From CAIYUC01 sp963682005 (lineage in GTDB: Bacteria > Bacteroidota > Bacteroidia > Bacteroidales > FEN-979): a DNA stretch of 64,000 bases. Where the stretch lies: contig OY820914.1 of NCBI GenBank assembly GCA_963682005.1, positions 4,216,001 to 4,280,000 of the forward strand, given 5' to 3'. Shown one piece after another: positions 51,851 to 60,660 of the stretch; position 1 is the stretch's first letter, and each line of letters starts with the position of its first letter. The notes under the pieces are model-generated. The model searched no databases, had not been told where the DNA came from, and saw only the letters and a list, made by a program, of their open reading frames with translations. Made by a program: the position numbers and the translations under genes.

Positions 51851-53551
51851 ATGAAAAGTAATGAGAAACGGGATACCGGGAATTATGCATTAAGAAAAGC
51901 CCCGACCGGTATAAATGGATTCGACGAAATAACCAATGGCGGACTACCAGCCGGCCGGCCTACGCTTGTATGCGGAGCTGCGGGGTGCGGAAAAACATTG
52001 TTTGCCATGGAATTCCTTGTCAGGGGTGCGACAGAATTTAATGAACCGGGCGTCTTTATGGCATTTGAAGAAAATGCAAAAGAGTTGTCGGTAAATGTTA
52101 ATTCCCTCGGTTACGATCTGCCAGGACTGATCAAAAAGAAAAAACTCATCGTTGATCATGTTTATATTGAGCGCAGCGAGATTGAGGAAACTGGAGAGTA
52201 CGACCTTGAGGGCCTGTTTGTCAGGCTCAATTATGCAATTGACAGCATCGGCGCCAAAAGGGTCGTTCTTGACACCATTGAATCACTTTTCTCCGGTTTG
52301 CCCAATCATGCCATACTCAGAGCTGAGATCCGGAGGCTCTTCCGCTGGCTTAAGGAAAAAGGTGTAACCACTATCATTACCGGTGAACGCGGGTCAGAAT
52401 ACATGACACGGGAAGGACTTGAGGAATACGTTTCCGATTGCGTCATCCTTCTTGACCATCGGGTCATCAATCAAATGTCAACCCGCCGGTTAAGGGTTGT
52501 AAAATACCGGGGGTCTGCCCACGGCACAAATGAATACCCTTTCCTGATCGATGAATCCGGGTTTTCCGTCCTGCCGATCACCTCACTTGGGCTCAATCAC
52601 ACAGTGACTTCTGAAAGGATCTCCACCGGAATTCAGGAGTTGGATAACATGCTGGAAGGAAAAGGTTACTACAAAGGCAGCAGTGTGCTTGTTTCAGGGT
52701 CTGCAGGTACCGGCAAGAGCAGTCTTGCAGCCCATCTTGCAGAGAATACCTGTAAAAATGGAAGCAAGGTTTTACTTTTCGCCTTTGAGGAATCCTCCAA
52801 ACAGATCATCCGTAACATGCTTTCCATTGGCATCGATCTTGAAAAGTGGGAGAAGAAGGGGTTTCTGAAATTCCATGCCATGCGCCCCACATTCTATGGC
52901 ATGGAAATGCACCTGGCAAGGATGATCAAAATTATCAAGGACTTCAGCCCGGAGGTTGTTATCATTGATCCCATCAACAGTTTTGTTTCCGATAACAATG
53001 AAATTGAGGCCAAGGCCATGGCAATGCGGCTGATCGATTTTCTCAAAATCAGCGGGATCACAGGATTCTTTACAACACTCACCACAAGTGGAAACGACCT
53101 GGAGCATACCAGCATTTTTATTTCCTCTTTAATTGATACCTGGATGCTATTGAGGGATATCGAACTCGACGGGGAGCGAAACCGTGGAATTTATATTCTG
53201 AAATCTCGTGGGATGGCCCATTCCAACCAGATACGCGAATTCATACTTACAAAAAAAGGTGTTAAGTTGCGTGAAGTCTACATCGGAATGGAAGGTGTTC
53301 TCACCGGATCAGCCAGGGTTGCCCAGGAAGCAAAGGAACGCGCTGAATCGGTGAGCAGATCCCAGGAAGTTGAGCGGAAGAAGATGGAACTTGAACGCCG
53401 CAAAAAAGTCATGGAAAGCCGGATTGAAGCCATGCGGGCGAAATTTGACGCAGAAGAAACCAAACTATTAAAAAATATCAACATTGAAATTGAGCGAGAG
53501 AGGATAAGAAAACAAGAAACTGAGAACATGGCGAAGAACAGAAAAGCCTGA
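51851..53551 (+). CDS. kaiC: KaiC-family double ATPase
   Basis: 566 residues with two RecA-like KaiC domains. Domain CI: Walker A GAAGCGKT (42-49), E73/E74 in FEENAKEL. Domain CII: Walker A GSAGTGKSS (283-291), E313/E314 in FEESSKQI. The position of the KaiC phospho-sites (S431/T432 in cyanobacteria) is S425/S426 in IFISSLIDTW. A long coiled coil (about 490-566) extends the C-terminus, in place of the usual KaiA-binding tail. It probably works as an ATP-driven signalling hub with the downstream kinase. A palindrome TTTGTTAACAAA lies just upstream (51828-51839). Confidence 0.94.
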   Translation: MKSNEKRDTGNYALRKAPTGINGFDEITNGGLPAGRPTLVCGAAGCGKTLFAMEFLVRGATEFNEPGVFMAFEENAKELSVNVNSLGYDLPGLIKKKKLIVDHVYIERSEIEETGEYDLEGLFVRLNYAIDSIGAKRVVLDTIESLFSGLPNHAILRAEIRRLFRWLKEKGVTTIITGERGSEYMTREGLEEYVSDCVILLDHRVINQMSTRRLRVVKYRGSAHGTNEYPFLIDESGFSVLPITSLGLNHTVTSERISTGIQELDNMLEGKGYYKGSSVLVSGSAGTGKSSLAAHLAENTCKNGSKVLLFAFEESSKQIIRNMLSIGIDLEKWEKKGFLKFHAMRPTFYGMEMHLARMIKIIKDFSPEVVIIDPINSFVSDNNEIEAKAMAMRLIDFLKISGITGFFTTLTTSGNDLEHTSIFISSLIDTWMLLRDIELDGERNRGIYILKSRGMAHSNQIREFILTKKGVKLREVYIGMEGVLTGSARVAQEAKERAESVSRSQEVERKKMELERRKKVMESRIEAMRAKFDAEETKLLKNINIEIERERIRKQETENMAKNRKA

Positions 53552-53573
53552 CTCAAAAATAACTCAAACGATC

Positions 53574-53903
53574 ATGGCAAACAAGTCCAAAAAAACGGGT
53601 CATTCAAATGAAACAGATCCTGAATGGGTACTTAAACTTTATGTTGCCGGACAGACTCCAAAATGCCTGAAGGCTTTTGAAAATTTGAAAAATATCTGCC
53701 AGAATGAATTACAAGGCAGGTACAAGATCGAAGTGATCGATCTGATGGCGCACCCGGAATTGAGCCGGGATGACCAGATCCTTGCAATCCCCACCCTGGT
53801 GAGGAAACTCCCTGTCCCCGTAAGAAAAATAATTGGAGATCTTTCAAATACTGAACGCGTCCTCGTCGGACTTGATATTGTCAAAGAGAACGTGGGTACA
53901 TGA
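53574..53903 (+). CDS. kaiB: KaiB-domain protein 1
   Basis: 109 residues with a thioredoxin-like KaiB fold: EWVLKLYVAGQTPKCLKAFEN, KIEVIDLMAHPELSRDDQIL, AIPTLVRKLPVPVRKIIGDL. KaiB binds the KaiC CI ring. It is 22 bases after kaiC and followed by a second KaiB, so the two may serve different complexes or states. Confidence 0.94.
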   Translation: MANKSKKTGHSNETDPEWVLKLYVAGQTPKCLKAFENLKNICQNELQGRYKIEVIDLMAHPELSRDDQILAIPTLVRKLPVPVRKIIGDLSNTERVLVGLDIVKENVGT

Positions 53904-53962
53904 TTGTACCCGTTTTGTCAGGAATTTGGAATTGTAACTTTCAGACTGTTAATCTAAATCGT

Positions 53963-54334
53963 ATGGTAAAAAAATCTGCAAAAGATAAGGCCATATCCTT
54001 TGAAATTGCCTTGGATAAGAGCAACGCATCCATTTACATTTTGAAATTGTATGTAACCGGAACAACTCCCCAATCGGTAAGGGCCATTGAAAACATCAAA
54101 AAGGTTTGTGAGGAACACCTTAAAGGAAGGTATAAACTTGAAGTGATCGACCTTTACCAGCAACCCAGCCTGGCAGCAGGAGAACAGATCATAGCCGCGC
54201 CTACCCTGGTCAAACATCTTCCTCTGCCGTTACGACGGATCATCGGTGATATGTCGAACCTTGATAAAGTATTGGTAGGATTGGATCTCAGGAAACATGA
54301 CTATAATATTGAATCCGATAAAAAATCCAAATAA
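53963..54334 (+). CDS. kaiB: KaiB-domain protein 2
   Basis: 123 residues from the ATG at 53963; 53900 is also in frame but has no support. Same fold as KaiB 1 (IYILKLYVTGTTPQSVRAIEN, KLEVIDLYQQPSLAAGEQII, APTLVKHLPLPLRRIIGDMSN) with a 20-residue charged N-terminal extension. It is more divergent at the N-terminus than KaiB 1. It overlaps a possible early start of the PAS gene. Confidence 0.92.
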   Translation: MVKKSAKDKAISFEIALDKSNASIYILKLYVTGTTPQSVRAIENIKKVCEEHLKGRYKLEVIDLYQQPSLAAGEQIIAAPTLVKHLPLPLRRIIGDMSNLDKVLVGLDLRKHDYNIESDKKSK

Positions 54335-54359
54335 TCAGAAACCGGCAATAACAAAGCCA

Positions 54360-55508
54360 ATGACCGACCCAGAGATAGAATTACAGAAGGAGAATGAAGA
54401 CCTGAAAATCCGCCTGGCGGAAGCCGAAGATACACTTGAAGCAATCCGGAGCGGAGAGGTAGATGCAATCGTTGTTTCAGGTAAAGATGGAGAGAAAATC
54501 TTTTCGCTGACATCTGCTGAAACACCATACAGGATCATCATCGAAGAGATGGAGGAAGGAGCCGTCACCCTGGGCACGGATGGGATTATCCTGTACTGCA
54601 ACCGGAGATTCGCTTCCATGGCCGGCTTGTCAGCCGATCAGATCATCGGCCATCGCTTATCGATGTTCATAAATGAAAACGATCATGAAAAATATCAGGA
54701 ACTTACTCATGAGGGGGGGTATAAGAGAAGCACAGGTGAAATCAGTATCCTAACTCCGGACGGAAGCCATCAATTTTGTCTGTTCACCATCAACCCCCTC
54801 CCACCCGGGAACCTCGGCGATTTTTTTATCCTCATTTCCAACATAACAGAACTTAAGAATTACCAGGAACATCTTGCAGATTTGGTCAGGAAACGTACCA
54901 TTGAACTTGAAATTGCCAACCGCAGCCTGGAAGAAGATATCGGACAGCGTGTCATTGCAGAGGCTGCACTGGCCGAATCAGAGAAGAAATACAGGGAACT
55001 GGTAAAATATGCCCGTGCAGGAATCTATGAAATTGATTTCAGGACCAAAAAAATTGTTACAGTCAATGATGCAATGACTGTATTGTCAGGATATTCCAGG
55101 GAGGAGTTGCTGACGATGGATCCGTTAGCTATCCTGGAACATGAAAGCAGGCTTTCCTACCAATCCCGGATCGACCTGGTTTTGAAAGGAATAACACCGG
55201 ATGAGAATATTGAATATAAAGTCAGAGCGAAGGATGGTCATATAATTTATGCACTTCTGAATACGAATTTCAAATTTGACGACAACGGGATGCCAACCGG
55301 TGCAACAGTTGTTGGGCACGATATCACCGATCGAAAAAAAGCCGAAGAGGAACTCCGTGTCGCTTATGAGGATCTGGAACTTTTCAACAAAGCTATGATC
55401 GGACGTGAGTTGCGCATGATTGAATTGAAGAAAGAGATCAATGATCTTTGCAGAAAGTCAGGGTTACCCTCCCGGTATATAGTTGAATCGGAGGAAGTGG
55501 AGTCATGA
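54360..55508 (+). CDS. PAS-domain signalling protein of the kai operon
   Basis: 382 residues from the ATG at 54360 (54297, overlapping kaiB 2, is the alternative). A coiled coil (about 2-35), a PAS domain (45-150; FSLTSAETPYRIIIEEMEEG), a second coiled coil (about 160-195) and a second PAS (215-330; YRELVKYARAGIYEIDF). A terminal coiled coil and a basic helix follow, with no kinase or output domain. It may be a PAS sensor that feeds the large kinase, whose start overlaps its stop by four bases. Confidence 0.88.
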   Translation: MTDPEIELQKENEDLKIRLAEAEDTLEAIRSGEVDAIVVSGKDGEKIFSLTSAETPYRIIIEEMEEGAVTLGTDGIILYCNRRFASMAGLSADQIIGHRLSMFINENDHEKYQELTHEGGYKRSTGEISILTPDGSHQFCLFTINPLPPGNLGDFFILISNITELKNYQEHLADLVRKRTIELEIANRSLEEDIGQRVIAEAALAESEKKYRELVKYARAGIYEIDFRTKKIVTVNDAMTVLSGYSREELLTMDPLAILEHESRLSYQSRIDLVLKGITPDENIEYKVRAKDGHIIYALLNTNFKFDDNGMPTGATVVGHDITDRKKAEEELRVAYEDLELFNKAMIGRELRMIELKKEINDLCRKSGLPSRYIVESEEVES

Positions 55509-58500
55509 AGAAGAGAAAAGTTGATTTTCAGCACATATTTGATTCCCTTCCTGGGTGTATATTATTGCTTTCCCCTGACATCCCCCGTTTTACCATCATA
55601 GCCGTATCAGATTCCTTCCTCTGGCATTCATCGGCCACCCGGGAGGAGGTCATTGGGAAAGGCGTATTCGATGCATTTCACAACAACCAGGGCGAGCATG
55701 GGAACAAGTATGAAGACCTCTGCAGGGAATCCTTTACACGGGTGGTTAAAAATCGCACCCCTGATATCATGCCGGTAAGGAAATGTGAGGTCCCCCTGCC
55801 GCAATCCGAAGGAGGCGGTTTTACGATACGATTTTGGAAATCCGTAAATACGCCGGTGTCAGGCCAGGATGGTGAAGTCGCATATATCCTGCACCAGGTT
55901 GAGGATGTGACCGAAAGCATGCAGCGGAAACATGAAGGAACCTACCCGGAAGTTTCGAACATCGACATACGTGAATCCCGTTCCGCTGCGCTTAATCTGA
56001 TACGAGATGCTGTGGAGTCGCGCCAAATGGTGGAGCGGACAAACGAAACACTTCGGAAAGAAATTGAAGTCAGACAAATTGCCGAGGCAGCTTTGATAAG
56101 TAATGACAAACTGCTTAAGTCTGTTTTGGACAATGTGAATTCAGGGGTGGCCCTGATTGATGACACAGGCAGGTTTTCGGTATTCAATCCTTTGTTTTTA
56201 AAATTGTTCGGACTATCTGAAAGTTCCACCATAAACAATGTAAATGACCAGAACTGGGCGTTATGGGAGGTATATAGCGAGGGCGGATCTTTGTTGAACG
56301 TTGATGAACACCCCATAAGGAAAGCAGCGTTAACCGGGAAGCGTATTAACCAGCAACTGGTGGGTGTCAAACTCCCATCCGGAAAAAAAGTAACGTGGAT
56401 GCTGATCAGTGCAGAGCCCTTCTTTAAAGAAAACGGTGATGTTGATAAAATTATCTGTACATACCATGACATCACCAACCGCAAGAAGGCAGAAGAGGCG
56501 TTGCGTGAAAGTGAGGAGCGGTTACGGTTGGCCCAGGAGAGTGCAGCCGTAGGAATCTGGGACTGGAAGGTCGAGTCCGGATCGCTGAATTTCACATCGG
56601 AGCTCAACAATCTTTACGGTCTGCCTCCCGGAACCATCAAGACATATCAGGATTGGCGCGATCTGGTGCATCCGGATGACATCGTCCTGATCGAAATGCA
56701 GCGAGATGAAGCAATAGCCAAACATCAACCATTTGACCTGGAGTTTCGCGGCCGCCATTCTTCAGGCGAATACCGTTGGATATCGACAAAGGGAGGCGCA
56801 ATTTACGGTGAAGCAGGCAAGACCATTCGTGTGCTTGGTGTCAACATTGACATCACCGACCGCAAAAAAGCGGAAGAAGCTGTTCAAAGAAAAAATGCGA
56901 TCCTGGATGGTATCAACAGGATATTTTCAGCAGCATTACTATCGTCAACAGTAGAAGAACTTGGATCGGTATGCCTGGAAATTGCCCAGGAACTTACGCA
57001 AAGTAAATTCGGCTTCATTGGCGACATCAATGAATCTGGCCTTGAGGATATTGCCATCAGCAACCCGGGGTGGGACGCATGCAATATATTGAATGAATCT
57101 GGACACAGCGCAAAAATCGGTAGTTTCAAAATACACGGTATCTACGGAAAGGTCATTTCTCATGGAGAATCCTTTTTCACAAATGACCCCACAAATCACC
57201 AGGACCATATCGGGCTTCCCGACGGACATCCTCCGCTGGAGGCATTCCTTGGAGTACCCCTGCGGGATGATGGCAGGGTCACTGGCATCATTGCACTGGG
57301 CAACCGGCCGGGAGGATACTCTCTTTCGGAACAGGAAACGCTTGAAACGCTGGCCCCGGTGGTCGTAGAAGTTTTCAAACGCAAACGGGTTGAAGAAGAA
57401 CGCATGGAAAGTGAAAAGGAAAAGAAGAAGTTAGCTACGATCCTGGAAATGTCCTCTCAACCATTCGCTATTGGTATGCCCGACGGAAGCCTTGGGTACC
57501 ATAACAAAGAATTTGAGTCTCTTACAGGATACACAGCCGGTGAATTGAAAACACTTTCCTGGGATCAAAACCTGACGCCACCCGAATATTCTGAAATGGA
57601 GCGCGAAATCCTCGGCAAACTGATCGAAACCAAAAAGACCGTCCGTTATGAAAAAGAATATTTCCGAAAGGATGGTAGCCGCGTTCCGATTGAACTGCTT
57701 GTAAATTTCGTGGCTGATCAACATGGGAAACCTGAATATTATTATACTTTCCTGACAGATATAACGCAACGGAAAAAATACGAGCAAAATCTTCACCAGT
57801 TGATCCGTACCTTAAGGGCGATGCAAAAAAGCAGCCTGATGATGGCACAGGCAACAGACGAACAGAAGTTCCTGCAGGATGTTTGCAGCATCATCGTTGA
57901 AGATTGCGGTCATAAAATGGTTTGGATCGGCTATAAGGAAAATGATCGTAAAAAAAGCGTCAGACCTGTTGCTCATGCGGGTTTTGAAGATCATTACCTC
58001 GAATCTCTGAATATTACGTGGTCGGATACAAAAAGGGGGCAAGGACCAACAGGCATGGCAATCAGGACAAAACAACCGTCACTGTGCCGGAATATGGCAA
58101 CTGACCCTGCTTTCTTACCATGGAGAAAGGATGCGATTAAAAATGGATACTCTTCATCCATTGTACTGCCGTTGAATATGGATGGCGAGGTATTCGGCGT
58201 TATCAACATCTATTCCCGCGAGGCAGATCCATTCTCAAAAGAGGAACAGCAATTGCTTACCAAACTTGCAGACGACCTGGCCTACGGAGTTAAAACAATC
58301 CGACTGAACCTAGCACTTCAGCAGGCCAGAGAAAATCTTGAAGCAAAGGTTTCAGAGCGCACCTCCCTTCTTCAAAAAACATTGAAGGATCTTAGTGAAG
58401 AACGGCAACGGTTCCAGGATGTTCTTAATATGATACCCGCTTATGTCGCCCTGATCACCCCTGAAAACAACATTTCCTTTGCGAATAAGATCTTCCGAGA

Positions 58501-59371
58501 AACCTTCGGGGAACCTGAAAATAAGCATTGTTATGAAATTCTGTTCGGAAGAAGCGAAAAGTGCGACATCTGCGGCAAATCAAAGCTTCCCGGTCCTGAA
58601 AAACCATACAAGTGGGAAGGTACCGGAATCAACGGGAAAACTTACCAGGTTTCGGATTTTGCTTTCCAGGACATCGATGGTTCCCCGCTGATCCTTGAAA
58701 TGGGTGTAGATATTACGGAACAGAGAAATATGGAAAAAATGGTCATGAGCAAGATCCTGGAAACGGAAGAACGTGACAGGCGGCTCTTTGCCAGAGACCT
58801 TCATGATGACCTCGGTCCGACCCTCTCCGCTATCCGGATACAGTTGAGTATGCTGGTCAATGAACAAAACAACTCTGGCAGAACTGAACTCTTGAATATC
58901 TGCGACGAACTGTTATCGGACAGCATCGAAAAAATGCGGACCCTGGCAAATAACATCATGCCGAGCCTGATCGAAACCTATGGAGTGGAAACAGCGATCC
59001 ATTCCTTTATCAACAAGATGGAAAAATCCTGCCAGATCTCCTGCAGTTTCTCGAGTAATCTTGATGACTGCCGTTTTGAAATGGAAACGGAAATGCACCT
59101 CTACCGCATCATCACCGAACTGTTCAACAATACGATCAAACATTCGGGTGCCCAAAATGTTTACATCAGAATGGAGGCGACAAACCAAGACCTTTTGATA
59201 ACCTATTCCGATGATGGAATCGGCTACAATGTGAACAACATCCATGGCAGGAATACAGGGATCGGGTTGCAGAATATCATGAACCGTGTCAACCTCCTGA
59301 ACGGGACCATTGACTTTTTAAGGATCGAAGGCAAAACTCTTGTGGAAATCAATATTCCATTGCCGGAATGA
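55505..59371 (+). CDS. Large PAS/GAF sensor histidine kinase of the kai operon
   Basis: 1288 residues, soluble. Order: PAS-like (~1-135), PAS (~200-325), PAS_3 (~340-460; LYGLPPGTIKTYQDWRDLVHPDD), GAF (~470-630), PAS (~640-770), GAF (~785-930), PAS with a CDICGK Cys pair (~965-1075), HisKA_3 with acceptor H1100 in FARDLHDDLGPTLSAI, and a NarX-like ATPase (NTIKHSGAQNVYIRM, YSDDGIGYN, GRNTGIGLQNIMNR). It is a NarX/NreB-type kinase without a regulator in the window. The 4-base overlap with the PAS gene shows coupling. Confidence 0.93.
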   Translation: MKKRKVDFQHIFDSLPGCILLLSPDIPRFTIIAVSDSFLWHSSATREEVIGKGVFDAFHNNQGEHGNKYEDLCRESFTRVVKNRTPDIMPVRKCEVPLPQSEGGGFTIRFWKSVNTPVSGQDGEVAYILHQVEDVTESMQRKHEGTYPEVSNIDIRESRSAALNLIRDAVESRQMVERTNETLRKEIEVRQIAEAALISNDKLLKSVLDNVNSGVALIDDTGRFSVFNPLFLKLFGLSESSTINNVNDQNWALWEVYSEGGSLLNVDEHPIRKAALTGKRINQQLVGVKLPSGKKVTWMLISAEPFFKENGDVDKIICTYHDITNRKKAEEALRESEERLRLAQESAAVGIWDWKVESGSLNFTSELNNLYGLPPGTIKTYQDWRDLVHPDDIVLIEMQRDEAIAKHQPFDLEFRGRHSSGEYRWISTKGGAIYGEAGKTIRVLGVNIDITDRKKAEEAVQRKNAILDGINRIFSAALLSSTVEELGSVCLEIAQELTQSKFGFIGDINESGLEDIAISNPGWDACNILNESGHSAKIGSFKIHGIYGKVISHGESFFTNDPTNHQDHIGLPDGHPPLEAFLGVPLRDDGRVTGIIALGNRPGGYSLSEQETLETLAPVVVEVFKRKRVEEERMESEKEKKKLATILEMSSQPFAIGMPDGSLGYHNKEFESLTGYTAGELKTLSWDQNLTPPEYSEMEREILGKLIETKKTVRYEKEYFRKDGSRVPIELLVNFVADQHGKPEYYYTFLTDITQRKKYEQNLHQLIRTLRAMQKSSLMMAQATDEQKFLQDVCSIIVEDCGHKMVWIGYKENDRKKSVRPVAHAGFEDHYLESLNITWSDTKRGQGPTGMAIRTKQPSLCRNMATDPAFLPWRKDAIKNGYSSSIVLPLNMDGEVFGVINIYSREADPFSKEEQQLLTKLADDLAYGVKTIRLNLALQQARENLEAKVSERTSLLQKTLKDLSEERQRFQDVLNMIPAYVALITPENNISFANKIFRETFGEPENKHCYEILFGRSEKCDICGKSKLPGPEKPYKWEGTGINGKTYQVSDFAFQDIDGSPLILEMGVDITEQRNMEKMVMSKILETEERDRRLFARDLHDDLGPTLSAIRIQLSMLVNEQNNSGRTELLNICDELLSDSIEKMRTLANNIMPSLIETYGVETAIHSFINKMEKSCQISCSFSSNLDDCRFEMETEMHLYRIITELFNNTIKHSGAQNVYIRMEATNQDLLITYSDDGIGYNVNNIHGRNTGIGLQNIMNRVNLLNGTIDFLRIEGKTLVEINIPLPE

Positions 59372-59514
59372 GGAGTCAGCTTCGGGCTGCGGGCTGCGAG
59401 CTGCGAGCTTTGGCTGTGCGGGGTAGTCTGGGATTTTCGAGTTTCTATCCTCAATCCTCTATCTTCTATCCTCCGACCTCCGACCTCTGACCTCTGACCT
59501 CCAAACACCGGTCA
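59372..59514. repeat. Simple-sequence spacer between convergent genes
   Basis: GC-rich reiterations (GGGCTGCGGGCTGCGAGCTG at 59384 onward, as near 18820) and 7-bp CTCCGAC/CTCTGAC repeats (about 59470-59505). No terminator is clear. Confidence 0.7.
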
Positions 59515-60528
59515 TCATGCCATCCTGATTCTACGGAAACTCACCATTTCCCGGGTGCTTTCATTCCATAGCCGGTATGTGAGCGCTACGAAACTTCTCC
59601 TTAAAGTGAGGGGTTTGACTTTCTGAAAAATGGGGTTTTCACGATGGCACTTCGACAGGTTGTAATTCGGTATCAGAGGGCTCAGGTGGTGAACATGATG
59701 GAACCCGATATTCCCGGAGAAATATTGAAGAATCCGTGGAAGTTTATAATACGAACTACCTTCAAAGGCCACCCGCTGATAATCCCATGTTTCAGTGTGT
59801 GTCCAGTATGAAGGATCGAACTGGTGCTGAACATAGAACAACCAGAATCCCATGATCCCCGCCAGGTAGATTACCGGTATCTGGATCATGAGGAATGTAC
59901 TGAAACCCATCAGCATGCTCATGGAGATGGTAAACAAAAGAAGACCTGCATTGGTCAGATAAACACCAAGGCGGCCTTTGCCATCCATTTCCTTTTTCGT
60001 GAACCGGTTGCCGATGATGAAAACAAAGAAAGCACCAATACCGAACATGGTGAGGGGGTTCCTGTAAAACCTGTACTGGATCCTTTCCCACAAAGTACTG
60101 CTTTTGTATTCGTTGACTGTCATTGTCCAGACATCTCCAATGCCCCTCCTATCAAGGTTCCCAGCGGTTTCATGATGGATCAGGTGGTTGTGCGACCAGC
60201 TGAAATACGGAGTGAAGGTGAGAACACCAATAAGAATACCGAGCGTACCCCTGAGTTTCGACGATTTGAAAAATGAACCATGCACGCAGTCATGGTAAAT
60301 GATAAAAAGCCGCACAAGCATTCCTGCGGCAGGAATTGAAAGTCCTAAGGTGATCCAGTAGGATATGGAAAGACTTTCATACATCAAAAACCAGGCTAAT
60401 GAATAAAGAAGCAGATTGCTGGAAAATTGCCACCAGCTTTTTAGTGTGTTGGGAGAGTTGTACTTAGTTACGACTTTAATCCAGGAGGAGGTGTCCGATG
60501 TTTCACTTTCAATTTTAAGTGAACGCAT
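59515..60528 (-). CDS. Membrane fatty acid desaturase
   Basis: 337 residues from the ATG at 60526-60528. The three His boxes are HDCVHGSFF, HNLIHHETAG and HHVHHLSPLIPNYNL. Hydrophobic pairs around them (LLLYSLAWFLMYESL, WITLGLSIPAAGMLVRLFII, GILIGVLTFTPYF, GLLLFTISMSMLMGFSTFLMI) match a membrane di-iron desaturase. It uses O2 for catalysis, so its presence beside an anaerobic metabolism suggests at least occasional oxygen exposure. Single gene. Confidence 0.94.
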   Translation of the reverse strand: MRSLKIESETSDTSSWIKVVTKYNSPNTLKSWWQFSSNLLLYSLAWFLMYESLSISYWITLGLSIPAAGMLVRLFIIYHDCVHGSFFKSSKLRGTLGILIGVLTFTPYFSWSHNHLIHHETAGNLDRRGIGDVWTMTVNEYKSSTLWERIQYRFYRNPLTMFGIGAFFVFIIGNRFTKKEMDGKGRLGVYLTNAGLLLFTISMSMLMGFSTFLMIQIPVIYLAGIMGFWLFYVQHQFDPSYWTHTETWDYQRVAFEGSSYYKLPRILQYFSGNIGFHHVHHLSPLIPNYNLSKCHRENPIFQKVKPLTLRRSFVALTYRLWNESTREMVSFRRIRMA

Positions 60529-60660
60529 CTTATTTTTACTAAATCTTTTTAAGTTCTTACAAAGGTACCTCAAATTCAACGAATAATTGATAAAAGGAGA
60601 ATTTTATTTACCATCAGAATTCCTTCATTTTTGTGGATTGTTCAGATTATGTCCTGACTT

